Below are positions 9,067-26,173 of a stretch of DNA of 55,195 bases, one piece after another. Numbering within the stretch: the stretch's first letter is position 1; each line of letters begins with the position of its first letter. The translations under genes and the position numbers were made by a program. Origin of the DNA: Desulfovibrio sp. TomC. Lineage in GTDB: Bacteria; Desulfobacterota; Desulfovibrionia; Desulfovibrionales; Desulfovibrionaceae. The stretch covers positions 1-55,195 of the forward strand of contig NZ_JSEH01000029.1 in assembly GCF_000801335.2 (NCBI RefSeq). The letters are read 5' to 3'. Under the pieces are notes generated by a model. It was not told where the DNA came from. It searched no databases and saw only the letters and a program-made list of their open reading frames with translations.

Positions 9067-10962
9067 TCAAGCCTCGGTCTGCTGTTCGGAGGCAGGAGCC
9101 GCCACACCGAGCAGTGCCCTGAACGCAGTCTCGTCCAGGACCTCGTGTTCCAGCAGTTCGCCGGCCACGCGCTCCAGTTCCGGTCTTCTGGCGGCAAGCA
9201 GTGCTGCAACCCGTCCGTAGGCCGCCTCCAGGATGTCTTTGACCTCGGCGTCGATGCGGGCGGCCGTGGCCTCGGAATATTCCCGGCGGGCCAGACCGCT
9301 CTGGTCGGGCGAGAGAAAGACCGGCCGGTTCTGGCGCGGGTAGGTGGCCTGCCCGAGCGTTTTCCCCATGCCGTATTCGGTGACCATGGCCATGGCAATG
9401 TCGGTGGCCCGCTGCAGATCGTTGTGGGCCCCGGTGGAAACGTCGCTGAAAATGAGCCGTTCAGCAGCCCGCCCGCCAAGCAGTACATCGATTTTGCCGA
9501 GCAGCTCGGTCTGGCTCATGAGGTAGCGGTCTTCGGTGGGGAGTTGCTGGGTCCAGCCCAGAGCGCCGATGCCGCGCGGCACGATGGAGATCTTGTGCAC
9601 GGCGTCGGCCCCGTCGGTGAAGGTGGCGACAATGGCGTGGCCGGCCTCGTGGTAGGCCACCACACGCTTTTCCTTGGGATTGATCACCCGGTTCTTCTTC
9701 TCCAGGCCGCCCATGATGCGGTCAACCGCCTCTTCGAGGTCATCCATGTCCACGGCGTCCTTTTCCTTGCGGGCGGCAAGCAAAGCGGACTCGTTGATGG
9801 CATTGGCCAGATCGGCCCCGGAAAAACCCGGGGTCTTGCGGGCGATGACGGTGAGGTCCACGCCCGGGGCCAGAACGATCTTTTTGGCATGGACGCGCAA
9901 AATCTGCTCCCGCCCGACCACGTCCGGCCGGTCCACCAACACCTGCCGGTCGAAGCGCCCGGCCCGCAAAAGGGCCGGGTCCAGGGTCTCGGGCCGGTTG
10001 GTTGCGGCCATGATGATGACCCCGACCCGGGGGTCAAAGCCGTCCATCTCGACCAGGAGTTGGTTAAGCGTCTGTTCCCGCTCGTCATGGCCGCCGACAA
10101 TGGCCCCGGAGCGGGATTTGCCGATGGCGTCGAGCTCGTCAATGAAGATGATGCACGGGGCCTTTTCCTTGGCCTGGATGAACAGTTCGCGGACCCGGGC
10201 CGCGCCCACGCCCACGAACATTTCGACGAATTCCGACCCGGAGATGGAGAAGAAGGGGACTTGGGCTTCGCCGGCCACGGCCCGGGCCAAAAGTGTCTTG
10301 CCCGTGCCCGGCGGGCCGATCAGCAGCACGCCCTTGGGCATCTGCCCGCCCAGGCGCTGGAAGCGCTCCGGCGTTTTCAGGAATTCGACGACTTCTTCGA
10401 GTTCCGCCTTGGCCTCGTCGCAGCCGGCCACGTCGGTGAACCGGGTGTCCAGATCCTTTTCGGCATAGACCCGGGCCTTGTTCTTGCCGAAAGCCATGAC
10501 CCCCTGGCCGGGATTGAGCCGTTGCATGAGCACGTACCAGATGCCGAAAAAGATCAGAATGGGGATGATCCAGGACAGCATGTCGCGCAGGAACGTGGAT
10601 TCGGGATGGGCCCGGAAGGTCACATGGTATTTGGCCAGTTCGGCCGACAGTTCGGGGTCCACCCGGCGGGTGACGAATTCCGTGGCGGTGTCGGGCTCAC
10701 CGGTTTTGCCCTGCAGCTTGCCCGCAATGACGTCGCCGGTGATGGACACTTCCGACACTTCTCCGGCCTGGAGCCGGGTGAGGAATTCGGAGTAGGGCAG
10801 GTTTTTGGGGCCGTAGGTGGTGACGATGAAGTTATTGACAAGGAGCACGCCCCAAATCGCGATGAGGACATACCAGAGGGAGAAGCGGTGGTGTTTTTCC
10901 AGTTTCTTCACAGTGCGCTCGAAGGTGAAGGGTTGCGGAGAGTTCCCCAGTATCTGGATCAA
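9067..10962 (-). CDS. ftsH: ATP-dependent zinc metalloprotease FtsH
   Basis: Membrane-anchored AAA+ protease degrading misfolded and regulatory proteins. Order of elements: a first membrane helix ([17 protein letters not shown]), a periplasmic domain, a second helix ([19 protein letters not shown]), Walker A GPPGTGKT near residue 217, Walker [10 protein letters not shown], second region of homology with [18 protein letters not shown], then the zinc site HEAGH. The total of about 630 residues is normal. The start is uncertain: a TTG at 10962 with no obvious ribosome site, or the GTG at 10911 giving about 614 residues. A further FtsH elsewhere in the genome is possible. Coupled to the propeller gene downstream. 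Confidence 0.93.
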   Translation of the reverse strand: MIQILGNSPQPFTFERTVKKLEKHHRFSLWYVLIAIWGVLLVNNFIVTTYGPKNLPYSEFLTRLQAGEVSEVSITGDVIAGKLQGKTGEPDTATEFVTRRVDPELSAELAKYHVTFRAHPESTFLRDMLSWIIPILIFFGIWYVLMQRLNPGQGVMAFGKNKARVYAEKDLDTRFTDVAGCDEAKAELEEVVEFLKTPERFQRLGGQMPKGVLLIGPPGTGKTLLARAVAGEAQVPFFSISGSEFVEMFVGVGAARVRELFIQAKEKAPCIIFIDELDAIGKSRSGAIVGGHDEREQTLNQLLVEMDGFDPRVGVIIMAATNRPETLDPALLRAGRFDRQVLVDRPDVVGREQILRVHAKKIVLAPGVDLTVIARKTPGFSGADLANAINESALLAARKEKDAVDMDDLEEAVDRIMGGLEKKNRVINPKEKRVVAYHEAGHAIVATFTDGADAVHKISIVPRGIGALGWTQQLPTEDRYLMSQTELLGKIDVLLGGRAAERLIFSDVSTGAHNDLQRATDIAMAMVTEYGMGKTLGQATYPRQNRPVFLSPDQSGLARREYSEATAARIDAEVKDILEAAYGRVAALLAARRPELERVAGELLEHEVLDETAFRALLGVAAPASEQQTEA

Positions 10963-11144
10963 TACGACGGGGGGGCGTCCTTGACAAGGATGCCGGCAAG
11001 GGCCTGGGGGAATGGAGGGGACAAATGTTTGGGGAAAAAACGCGGAAATGAAAAAAAGGGGTTGCCAAGGGTTTGGAGTGGGGGTAAAGACTCTCTCTCG
11101 CGTCTGGGGAAAACGGACGCGACTGTGTCTGGTGAAAAAAAGGA

Positions 11145-11173
11145 TTGACGACCCAGGCCGGTTCGGCTAGCTT
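11145..11173 (+). promoter_or_regulatory. Promoter of the tRNA-tuf operon
   Basis: TTGACG (11145-11150) and TAGCTT (11168-11173) are separated by 17 nt, ending 15 nt before the first tRNA. The spacing and location are as expected for a strong stable-RNA promoter that would read through four tRNAs into tuf. Confidence 0.65.
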
Positions 11174-11188
11174 GCTACCTCTTGGTTT

Positions 11189-11264
11189 GCTGGCGTAGCT
11201 CAACTGGCAGAGCAGCTGATTTGTAATCAGCAGGTTGCGGGTTCGAGTCCCATCGCCAGCTCCA
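11189..11264 (+). tRNA. tRNA-Thr (anticodon TGT)
   Basis: 76 nt including the encoded CCA. Acceptor GCTGGCG pairs with CGCCAGC; the anticodon stem GCTGA/TCAGC encloses TTTGTAA with anticodon TGT; the T-arm contains GGTTCGAGTCC. First of four clustered tRNAs in front of tuf. Confidence 0.97.
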
Positions 11265-11268
11265 GAGC

Positions 11269-11354
11269 GGAGGGGTTCCCGAGTGGCCAAAGGGAACAGA
11301 CTGTAAATCTGTCGGCGTACGCCTTCGGAGGTTCAAATCCTCCCCCCTCCACCA
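11269..11354 (+). tRNA. tRNA-Tyr (anticodon GTA)
   Basis: 86 nt with encoded CCA and a long variable arm (class II), as expected for bacterial tRNA-Tyr. Acceptor GGAGGGG pairs with CCCCTCC; the anticodon loop contains TGTAAAT with anticodon GTA; the T-loop is GGTTCAAATCC. Only 4 nt from the preceding tRNA. Confidence 0.97.
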
Positions 11355-11415
11355 CGTCGAGCGCGAATGCAGTAGGAGACAGGTAGCCCTGTCGCATGAA
11401 CTACATGTGACATAC

Positions 11416-11492
11416 GCGGGAATAGCTCAATTGGCTAGAGCATCAGCCTTCCAAGCTGAGGGTTGCGAGTTCGAGTCTCGTTTCCCGCTCCA
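11416..11492 (+). tRNA. tRNA-Gly (anticodon TCC)
   Basis: 77 nt with encoded CCA. Acceptor GCGGGAA pairs with TTCCCGC; the anticodon stem TCAGC/GCTGA encloses CTTCCAA with anticodon TCC; the T-loop is AGTTCGAGTCT. Confidence 0.97.
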
Positions 11493-11523
11493 ATTGCCGC
11501 CCCGTGTCCTACCGCTAGAAAGG

Positions 11524-11599
11524 GCCCACGTAGCTCAGTCGGCAGAGCACTTCCTTGGTAAGGAAGAGGTCGCCGGTTCGAATCCGGCCGTGGGCTCCA
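11524..11599 (+). tRNA. tRNA-Thr (anticodon GGT)
   Basis: 76 nt with encoded CCA. Acceptor GCCCACG pairs with CGTGGGC; the anticodon stem CTTCC/GGAAG encloses TTGGTAA with anticodon GGT. It lies 48 nt before the tuf start, the classical tRNA-Thr/tuf junction. Confidence 0.97.
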
Positions 11600-11647
11600 T
11601 ATCTTCACCTTCAAAATCCTGAGAAGCAGCAGCTGCAGGGGGATGAC

Positions 11648-12841
11648 ATGGGCAAGGCGAAATTTGAACGCACCAAGCCGCACGTCAATATCGGCACCAT
11701 CGGTCACATTGACCACGGCAAGACCACGCTGACCGCCGCTATCACGCGTCTGGCCAGCATGAAGGGCTTTGGCGAGTACATTCCCTTCGACCAGATCGAC
11801 AAGGCGCCGGAAGAAAAGGAACGCGGCATCACCATCGCCACGGCCCACGTCGAATACCAGACCGACAAGCGGCACTATGCCCACGTCGACTGCCCCGGTC
11901 ACGCCGACTATATTAAGAACATGATCACCGGCGCAGCCCAGATGGACGGCGGCATCATCGTCGTCGCCGCCACTGACGGCCCCATGCCCCAGACCCGTGA
12001 GCACATCCTGCTCGCCCGTCAGGTCGGCGTGCCCCAGCTCGTCGTGTTCATGAACAAGGTCGACCTGGTCGACGATCCGGAACTGCTGGAGCTGGTCGAA
12101 CTGGAAGTGCGCGAACTGCTCACCAAGTACGGCTTTGACGGCGACAACATCCCGGTCATCAAGGGTTCGGCCCTGAAGGCTCTGGAAGCTGCCGACATCA
12201 ACAGCCCCGACGCCGCTCCGATCTTCGAGCTGCTCGATGCTTGCGACAACTTCATTCCCGAGCCCAAGCGCGACATCGACAAGCCCTTCCTGATGCCCAT
12301 CGAAGACGTGTTCTCCATCTCCGGCCGCGGCACCGTCGTGACCGGTCGTGTTGAGCGCGGCATCGTCACCATCGGCGACGAAGTGGCTATCATCGGCATC
12401 AAGGACACTGTCAAGACGACCTGCACCGGCGTTGAAATGTTCCGCAAGATCCTGGATCAGGGTCAGGCCGGCGACAACGTGGGTGTTCTTCTTCGCGGCG
12501 TCAAGCGTGACGACGTCGAGCGCGGCCAGGTTCTGGCCAAGCCCGGCTCCATCACCCCGCATCGTAAGTTCAAGGGCGAAGTCTACGTCCTGAACAAGGA
12601 AGAAGGCGGCCGTCATACCCCGTTCTTCACCGGCTACCGTCCCCAGTTCTACTTCCGCACCACGGACATCACCGGTGTGGTTACCCTCAACGAGGGAGTG
12701 GAAATGGTTATGCCGGGTGACAACGCCACCTTTAACGTGGAACTGATTCACCCCATCGCCATGGAAAAGGGTCTGCGCTTCGCCATTCGCGAAGGCGGCC
12801 GTACCGTTGGCGCGGGTGTCGTTTCCGAAATCGTGGAGTAA
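11648..12841 (+). CDS. tuf: Translation elongation factor Tu
   Basis: GTPase delivering aminoacyl-tRNA to the ribosomal A site. 397 residues, normal length, from the ATG at 11648 ([19 protein letters not shown]); the frame is open further upstream but only through the tRNA. GTP-binding motifs are [17 protein letters not shown] and NKVD; the switch I region has [12 protein letters not shown]. Domains 2 and 3 follow with [17 protein letters not shown] and the C-terminal [13 protein letters not shown]. Followed after 3 nt by rpmG. Confidence 0.98.
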   Translation: MGKAKFERTKPHVNIGTIGHIDHGKTTLTAAITRLASMKGFGEYIPFDQIDKAPEEKERGITIATAHVEYQTDKRHYAHVDCPGHADYIKNMITGAAQMDGGIIVVAATDGPMPQTREHILLARQVGVPQLVVFMNKVDLVDDPELLELVELEVRELLTKYGFDGDNIPVIKGSALKALEAADINSPDAAPIFELLDACDNFIPEPKRDIDKPFLMPIEDVFSISGRGTVVTGRVERGIVTIGDEVAIIGIKDTVKTTCTGVEMFRKILDQGQAGDNVGVLLRGVKRDDVERGQVLAKPGSITPHRKFKGEVYVLNKEEGGRHTPFFTGYRPQFYFRTTDITGVVTLNEGVEMVMPGDNATFNVELIHPIAMEKGLRFAIREGGRTVGAGVVSEIVE

Positions 12842-12844
12842 ACG

Positions 12845-12994
12845 ATGCGCATCAATCTCCAGTTGCAGTGCACCAAGTGCAAGCGCAAGAATTACGCCAC
12901 GGAAAAGAACAAGAAGAACACGACCGGCCGTCTGGAACTGAAGAAGTATTGTCCCTTCGATCGTGAGCACACGGTCCATCGGGAAACGAAGTAA
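12845..12994 (+). CDS. rpmG: 50S ribosomal protein L33
   Basis: 49 codons: starts [17 protein letters not shown] and ends [15 protein letters not shown]. It carries the CTKCK pair, while the second site has only one Cys (YCPFD), so zinc binding may be incomplete. It begins 3 nt after the tuf stop and lies just before tRNA-Trp, the usual place in tuf-secE-nusG operons. Confidence 0.95.
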   Translation: MRINLQLQCTKCKRKNYATEKNKKNTTGRLELKKYCPFDREHTVHRETK

Positions 12995-13013
12995 GTTCCA
13001 GTAGTCATAACGC

Positions 13014-13089
13014 AGGGCAGTAGCTCTAACGGTAGAGCATCGGACTCCAAATCCGAGGGCTGGGGGTTCGAATCCCTCCTGCCCTGCCA
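13014..13089 (+). tRNA. tRNA-Trp (anticodon CCA)
   Basis: 76 nt with encoded CCA. Acceptor AGGGCAG pairs with CTGCCCT; the anticodon stem TCGGA/TCCGA encloses CTCCAAA with anticodon CCA; the T-loop is GGTTCGAATCC. Embedded between rpmG and secE, a common arrangement. Confidence 0.97.
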
Positions 13090-13110
13090 TTTTCAAGCAA
13101 GGCGTAGGTC

Positions 13111-13410
13111 ATGGCCAAAGACAAGACCCAGGCGGCTGTAGTCGCGGAAAAGCCCTCCAAGCCCAAGGCTTCCTCTGGCAAGTCCAAGGAAGAGGCCGGT
13201 AAAAGTGGTGTTTCCCTGACAGGCCGCATCGACCAGGCCAAGGAATTCTTCGAGCAGTCCAAAGGTGAACTCAAGAAGGTCACCTGGCCGACGCGCGAAG
13301 AAACGGTGAAGACCGGGATCGCCGTCCTGGTCTTCAGCGTCGTGATGGCCATCTACCTGGGCGTCGTCGACATGGCCCTTTCCAGGCTCGTCGCGCTCAT
13401 CCTCTCGTAA
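13111..13410 (+). CDS. secE: Preprotein translocase subunit SecE
   Basis: 99 residues. A Lys/Ala-rich N-terminal tail (about 40 residues) precedes the conserved core FFEQSKGELKKVTWPTREET and one membrane helix (GIAVLVFSVVMAIYLGVVDMAL). It is the single-helix SecE type that clamps SecY in the inner membrane. The stop codon overlaps the nusG ATG by one base (TAATG). Confidence 0.96.
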   Translation: MAKDKTQAAVVAEKPSKPKASSGKSKEEAGKSGVSLTGRIDQAKEFFEQSKGELKKVTWPTREETVKTGIAVLVFSVVMAIYLGVVDMALSRLVALILS

Positions 13411-13985
13411 TGGAAACCACCATGGTTGAACAAGACGAAGTCGGAGAAGATCAAAACCCGGCACGCTGGTACATCGTCCACACGTACTCGGGTTTTGAAA
13501 ACCGGGTGGAACTGACCCTGCGCGAAATGATGCGCACCGGCCAGGATGGCGGCAGCATCAAGGAAGTGGTTGTCCCGACCGAAAAGATCATTGAACTGGT
13601 CAAGGGCGAAAAGAGAACGTCCACGCGGAAGTTTTATCCCGGTTACGTCATGGTCAAAATGGCCATGAACGACAATTCCTGGCACTTGGTGCAGTCCATT
13701 CCGCGAGTGACCGGCTTTATCGGGGGCAAGAACCAGCCGACCCCCATGCGCGACAGTGAAGCGCAGAAGATTCTCAGCCTGATGGTCAGCCGTCAGGAAC
13801 AGCCCAGACCCAAGTATCATTTTGAGCGGGGCGACGATGTCCGCGTCATCGATGGCCCCTTCGGCGGCTTCAACGGCGTGGTCGAAGATGTCAACTACGA
13901 CAAGGGCAAGCTTCGCGTTTCGGTCTCCATTTTCGGCCGTCAGACGCCGGTGGAACTCGATTTCGTGCAGGTAAGCAAAAATTAG
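13410..13985 (+). CDS. nusG: Transcription termination/antitermination protein NusG
   Basis: 191 residues. The NGN domain starts at [15 protein letters not shown] and includes [14 protein letters not shown]; the C-terminal KOW domain is [22 protein letters not shown]. It binds RNA polymerase and couples it to Rho or the ribosome. A second ATG four codons in (13422) could be the true start. Co-operonic with secE and rplK. Confidence 0.96.
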   Translation: METTMVEQDEVGEDQNPARWYIVHTYSGFENRVELTLREMMRTGQDGGSIKEVVVPTEKIIELVKGEKRTSTRKFYPGYVMVKMAMNDNSWHLVQSIPRVTGFIGGKNQPTPMRDSEAQKILSLMVSRQEQPRPKYHFERGDDVRVIDGPFGGFNGVVEDVNYDKGKLRVSVSIFGRQTPVELDFVQVSKN

Positions 13986-14016
13986 GGCGAAGCCCTCTTT
14001 TGTAAGGATAATCGCA

Positions 14017-14439
14017 ATGGCCAAGAAGATCACCGCCAAGGTCAAGCTGCAGCTCCCCGCCGGTTCGGCCAACCCGTCTCCCCCGGTCGGTCCGGCCCTG
14101 GGTCAGCACGGCGTGAACATTATGGAGTTCTGCAAGGCGTTCAACGCCCGGACCATGGAGCAGAAAGGCACCATCATCCCGGCGCTCATCACCATCTACG
14201 CCGACCGCTCCTTCACGTTCATCACCAAGACCCCTCCGGCGTCCGTGCTTCTGGTCAAGGCCGCCAAGATCGACAAGGGTTCGGGTGAACCCAACAAGAA
14301 CAAGGTCGGCAAGGTTACCGCCGCGCAGATCGAGGAAATCGCCAAGCTCAAGATGGTGGACATGTCGGCCAAGGACCTGGAAGCCGCCTGCCGCACCATC
14401 TCCGGCACCGCCCGCAGCATGGGCATTGAGATCGTCTAA
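14017..14439 (+). CDS. rplK: 50S ribosomal protein L11
   Basis: 140 residues, normal. Starts [20 protein letters not shown] with the conserved [22 protein letters not shown] and C-terminal RNA-binding domain ending [11 protein letters not shown]. Part of the ribosomal stalk base. A Shine-Dalgarno TAAGGA lies upstream. Confidence 0.97.
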   Translation: MAKKITAKVKLQLPAGSANPSPPVGPALGQHGVNIMEFCKAFNARTMEQKGTIIPALITIYADRSFTFITKTPPASVLLVKAAKIDKGSGEPNKNKVGKVTAAQIEEIAKLKMVDMSAKDLEAACRTISGTARSMGIEIV

Positions 14440-14468
14440 CCGGCACGACCGCAAGAGGAATTTCCGCA

Positions 14469-15176
14469 ATGGCCAAGCACGGGAAAAATTATCGCGAGGC
14501 GATCAAGGACATCGACCTCACGGTCAAATATGATGTCAATGAAGCCATGAACCTGACTGTCCAGACGGGGAAGGCCAAATTCGACGAGACCGTCGACGTC
14601 GCGCTGAACCTGGGCGTCAACCCCAAATATTCCGACCAGATGGTTCGCGGCGCTGTGTCGCTGCCCCATGGCCTGGGCAAGACGGTCCGCGTGGCCGCCT
14701 TTTGCAAGGGCGACAAGGAAGCCGAGGCCCGCGAGGCCGGAGCGGACTTTGTCGGCGGCGACGAGCTGATCGAACAGGTGAAAAACGGTTTTCTGGCCTT
14801 CGACAGCGCCGTGGCCACCCCGGACATGATGGCTTCGGTCGGCAAGATCGGCAAGATCCTCGGCCCCCGCGGACTCATGCCCAACGCCAAGACCGGCACC
14901 GTCTCCTTTGACATCGGCAAGGCCGTGTCCGAACTCAAGGCCGGCAAGGTCGAGTTCAAGGTTGACAAGGCCGGCGTGTTGCATGTGCCGCTGGGCAAGC
15001 GCTCCTTTGGTCCTGAAAAGTTGCTTGACAACTTCCGGGCCGTCATCGATACCGTCATGCGCCTCAAGCCCTCGGCTGCCAAGGGCACCTATCTGCAGGG
15101 CATGGCCCTGGCGACCACCATGGGCCCCGGCATCAAGGTGGACACCCAGTCCGTGCGTAAGCTCATTGAGGGCTAG
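14469..15176 (+). CDS. rplA: 50S ribosomal protein L1
   Basis: 235 residues. Contains [22 protein letters not shown] near residue 40 and the signature [22 protein letters not shown]1 forms the E-site stalk and represses its own operon in many bacteria by binding the rplK leader. No clear mimic of the rRNA site was identified here. Followed by an attenuator-like hairpin before rplJ. Confidence 0.97.
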   Translation: MAKHGKNYREAIKDIDLTVKYDVNEAMNLTVQTGKAKFDETVDVALNLGVNPKYSDQMVRGAVSLPHGLGKTVRVAAFCKGDKEAEAREAGADFVGGDELIEQVKNGFLAFDSAVATPDMMASVGKIGKILGPRGLMPNAKTGTVSFDIGKAVSELKAGKVEFKVDKAGVLHVPLGKRSFGPEKLLDNFRAVIDTVMRLKPSAAKGTYLQGMALATTMGPGIKVDTQSVRKLIEG

Positions 15177-15204
15177 ACGCCTTATACTCACTGCTTAATC
15201 CGTC

Positions 15205-15245
15205 CCAGGCCAGAGGTGCGTCCTCTGGCCTGGACGATTTTTCGA
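15205..15245 (+). terminator. Attenuator-like hairpin in the rplA-rplJ leader
   Basis: A 12-bp perfect stem, CCAGGCCAGAGG (15205-15216) with CCTCTGGCCTGG (15222-15233) and a 5-nt loop, is followed by ATTTTT. It sits in the 192-nt leader of rplJ where L10-(L7/L12) leaders and attenuators regulate ribosomal protein versus RNA polymerase genes. It could be a partial terminator lowering rplJL expression relative to rplKA. Confidence 0.7.
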
Positions 15246-15368
15246 TATACAACAGGGCATGGAAGGCGAGTCAAAGAAAGCGGGTGGGGGTGGTCCCCTT
15301 AATTTCCCGCCGAGACCCCGTTTTGGCTCTCTCGAAGGCCCCCGAACCCGCATGTGGAGGTAGGTACC

Positions 15369-15890
15369 GTGCAACGTGCGCAAAAAAACGAGATCATCGA
15401 AAAACTGCGCGCAAGGGCGGACCGGGCCGGCATCGTGGTGGTCACCGACTTTCGTGGCATGACGGTGGAGGAACTGACCGAGCTTCGCGGCAAGCTTCGC
15501 GCCGTGGGGATCGAGTATCAGGTCGTCAAGAACACCCTGGCCCGTCTGGCGGTGAAGGACGGCGTCCATGACGCTCTCAAGGACCATCTCATTGAGAACA
15601 ACGGCATCGCGTTCGGGTATGAAGACCCGGTCGTGGCTGCCAAGGTCCTTGTGGATTATGCCAAGACCAGCAAGAAGTTTTCGGTCAAGCTCGCGTGCCT
15701 CTCCGGAAAGATCATCGACGCCGCCGGCGTTGCCGAACTTTCCAAGCTCCCGAGCAAGCCCGAACTTCTGGCGATGACTCTTGGCACCATGAACGCTGTG
15801 CCCACGAACTTCGTCGGCCTGTTCGCGAACATCATTCGCGGCGCGCTGTACGCCCTTACGGCCATCAAGGAAAAAAAGGAAGCGGCCTAA
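15369..15890 (+). CDS. rplJ: 50S ribosomal protein L10
   Basis: 173 residues from a GTG at 15369, preferred because GGAGG lies 8 nt upstream; the earlier GTG at 15354 is in the ribosome site itself. Core: [20 protein letters not shown] and [12 protein letters not shown], then the C-terminal helix that holds L7/L12 dimers ([20 protein letters not shown]). Anchors the stalk on the 50S subunit. Confidence 0.95.
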   Translation: MQRAQKNEIIEKLRARADRAGIVVVTDFRGMTVEELTELRGKLRAVGIEYQVVKNTLARLAVKDGVHDALKDHLIENNGIAFGYEDPVVAAKVLVDYAKTSKKFSVKLACLSGKIIDAAGVAELSKLPSKPELLAMTLGTMNAVPTNFVGLFANIIRGALYALTAIKEKKEAA

Positions 15891-15932
15891 GGCCGGCTTT
15901 CGCCAAAGCGAACCCTTCAGGAGGAACTATCC

Positions 15933-16322
15933 ATGTCCGAGATCACCAAAGAGCAAGTTGTCGACTTCATCGCCAATATGACCGTCCTTGAACTTTCCCA
16001 GTTCATCAAAGAGCTGGAAGAGAAGTTCGGCGTTTCCGCCGCCGCCCCGGCCATGGGCATGATGATGGCCGCCCCGGCTGCCGGCGATGCCGCCCCGGCC
16101 GAAGAAGAGAAGACCGAGTTCGACGTCATCCTGACCAGCTCCGGCGGCAACAAGATCGCCGTCATCAAGGTCGTGCGCGCCCTGACCGGTCTGGGCCTCA
16201 AGGAAGCCAAAGCCAAGGTTGACGAACTGCCTTCCGCCATCAAGGAAGCCGTTTCCAAGGCCGAAGCCGAGGATGCCAAGAAGCAGCTGGAAGAATCCGG
16301 AGCCGCTTGCGAAATCAAGTAG
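15933..16322 (+). CDS. rplL: 50S ribosomal protein L7/L12
   Basis: 129 residues. N-terminal dimerisation helices ([20 protein letters not shown]), a flexible Ala/Pro/Met hinge, and the C-terminal factor-binding domain with [21 protein letters not shown] and [20 protein letters not shown] precedes the ATG. A strong terminator follows. Confidence 0.97.
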   Translation: MSEITKEQVVDFIANMTVLELSQFIKELEEKFGVSAAAPAMGMMMAAPAAGDAAPAEEEKTEFDVILTSSGGNKIAVIKVVRALTGLGLKEAKAKVDELPSAIKEAVSKAEAEDAKKQLEESGAACEIK

Positions 16323-16350
16323 TTTGCTGCACGCCTTCGTCTATGACACC

Positions 16351-16393
16351 AAAGAGCGCCCCCTCCGCGAGGGGCGGGGCGCTCTTTTTCCCT
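16351..16393 (+). terminator. Intrinsic terminator after rplL
   Basis: AAAGAGCGCCCC (16351-16362) pairs with GGGGCGCTCTTT (16376-16387), followed by TTCCCTTTTTT. A strong T-rich terminator between rplL and rpoB, where the beta-operon is classically attenuated. Confidence 0.88.
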
Positions 16394-16406
16394 TTTTTGT
16401 CGATTT

Positions 16407-16437
16407 TTGCTTTCCGCATCCCTGTCGGTAGTATAGA
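16407..16437 (+). promoter_or_regulatory. Candidate promoter for rpoBC
   Basis: TTGCTT (16407-16412) is followed after 16 nt by TAGTAT and after 19 nt by TATAGA. It lies just past the rplL terminator and about 110 nt before rpoB. Weak consensus; offered because the preceding terminator implies a need for local initiation or read-through. Confidence 0.3.
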
Positions 16438-16548
16438 ACCGACGGTCAGGGACAAACCCGGCGCGACGCGCGCTCCGCAAGGCCGATAGAGGGCGTACGG
16501 TACGCCCGGCACCCTTCCCAACGTCGTAGCCCTGCAACAGAGGACACA

Positions 16549-20655
<4,107 letters not shown>

Positions 20656-20760
20656 TCGCACCGTCGACGGCCACAGCTATAGATTCGCGACGATAACGCC
20701 CCGTCGGCACAGCCGGCGGGGCACGAAGCGGGACGGGTCATCCCGCCTACGAGGTATCGT

Positions 20761-24924
<4,164 letters not shown>

Positions 24925-24948
24925 ACACGGCAGCGCGACCATGCGTAC

Positions 24949-24983
24949 AAAAAAGGGGGCTTCGCAAGGAGTCCCCTTTTTTT
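24949..24983 (+). terminator. Intrinsic terminator after rpoC
   Basis: An A6G5 run pairs with GTCCCC and a T7 run across a short CTTCGCAAGGA loop, 25 nt after the rpoC stop. Ends the rpoBC transcript; the facing NlpC/P60 gene is convergent. Confidence 0.88.
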
Positions 24984-25077
24984 GTGGTATGCGCCCGGGT
25001 GTCCCCAGGCTGATGGATGCATTCCGCTGCCGCTTTGGGGCAGAGCTTCATCGCCCGACACCTTGGGCCACGGACAA

Positions 25078-26097
25078 TTATTGGTTGTTTTCCAGGAGCA
25101 AAGTTATTGATCCTGGGGCAACGACGTCTGGAATGATCCGTAAGGCATGATCAAAACTTGTGAAATACCATTCGTTTTGTCGAAAAGGCCGTATATGGAC
25201 GCCGGGCGGGATGGTGACGTTATTGGAATCGACCACGGCCGGACTGTTGTCGTGGCTGTCGATGACCAGCCAGTCGTCCTGATTGTTGGCGTCCTGACCC
25301 TTGAGTCCGAGCCACATGATGACATGGCTCACGGTGCCTTGTTCGTTGTTGATGTAGAGCAGGTCTCCGACTCGCAGCGTGTCGCACAGCTGTTGGTAGG
25401 TCAGGCCCGCACCCGAGGGCACCACAGCCACGGGCGTGACGGTCGAACCGCCCTGGCCATAGTAGACCGGGGTGGTGGTCAGGCCCTGCTCGGGCACGGC
25501 CGTGCTCAGCACGATGCCCAGGCCAAAATTGTAGTTCCAGGAGGAGAAATCCGAGCAGTCGATGCCGGGCGTCGGATAGTTCACTAATACGGCCGGATTG
25601 CTGGCCGGCCAAGCGGGCTTGCTGGCATAGGGATTGAAATCCGGGATGTGGTGGTGCTGGTAGTTGTAGCCGATGTATTCCTGGGCCACGCGCAAAACCC
25701 GTTCCCGTTTCCAGGTCACGGCGTCGCACGGGCTGCTCAGGCCGGAGGGCACGGTCACCCACGGATAATTGGCCGGCCAGGGACCCCAGCTGGCGGAAGT
25801 CGTGTTGTTGTTGTTCGGATTGTGCACCGGGTAGTTGTTCTGGTCGTACCACTGGGCGAACGGCGTGTTCGAGGCCTGGGTGTAGTCGTTGCGCGGCGAA
25901 GTGTTGAAGTCGAAGGTCAGGGAGTTTTGGGAACAACTGTAGTTGACCGAATAGGGCGAAACATAGGGGGAATAGTGGGCCTGCTGCGCAAAGGCCCCGG
26001 ACGGCGCGCTGACGGAGACCAGGAGGGCCAGGGCCAGAGCCAGGGCCGGCCTGAGCCGGTTGAAGGGATCGGCGTCCCTTGGAGGGAAAACATTCAT
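25078..26097 (-). CDS. Secreted NlpC/P60-type cysteine peptidase
   Basis: 339 residues from the ATG at 26097 (AGAGAG upstream). The signal peptide is near residues 18-38 (LALALALLVSVSAPSGAFAQ). A Tyr/Asn/Pro-rich 80-residue linker (HYSPYVSPYS, NNNNTT) follows. The catalytic domain has Cys181 in GIDCSDFSSWNYN, His258 in VSHVIMWLG and a third polar residue His282 in VIDSHD, the NlpC/P60 pattern. Family members cut peptidoglycan stem peptides. It lies 76 nt after the papain-like gene on the same strand, suggesting joint expression and export. Confidence 0.8.
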   Translation of the reverse strand: MNVFPPRDADPFNRLRPALALALALLVSVSAPSGAFAQQAHYSPYVSPYSVNYSCSQNSLTFDFNTSPRNDYTQASNTPFAQWYDQNNYPVHNPNNNNTTSASWGPWPANYPWVTVPSGLSSPCDAVTWKRERVLRVAQEYIGYNYQHHHIPDFNPYASKPAWPASNPAVLVNYPTPGIDCSDFSSWNYNFGLGIVLSTAVPEQGLTTTPVYYGQGGSTVTPVAVVPSGAGLTYQQLCDTLRVGDLLYINNEQGTVSHVIMWLGLKGQDANNQDDWLVIDSHDNSPAVVDSNNVTIPPGVHIRPFRQNEWYFTSFDHALRIIPDVVAPGSITLLLENNQ

Positions 26098-26173
26098 GGC
26101 ACATCTCTCTGGTTGAGGGTTGGGAAGCGAAACGAGCGTCCCGCCAGGCGTACCCGGACTGGAACGCCCCGCT

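Noticed and set aside
9145-11148. 667-codon plus-strand frame opposite ftsH
   Set aside because: Shadow of ftsH in high-GC DNA; ftsH motifs are complete on the other strand.
11435-13096. 553-codon minus-strand frame over tRNAs, tuf and rpmG
   Set aside because: Runs antisense through two tRNA genes and tuf; not credible as a gene.
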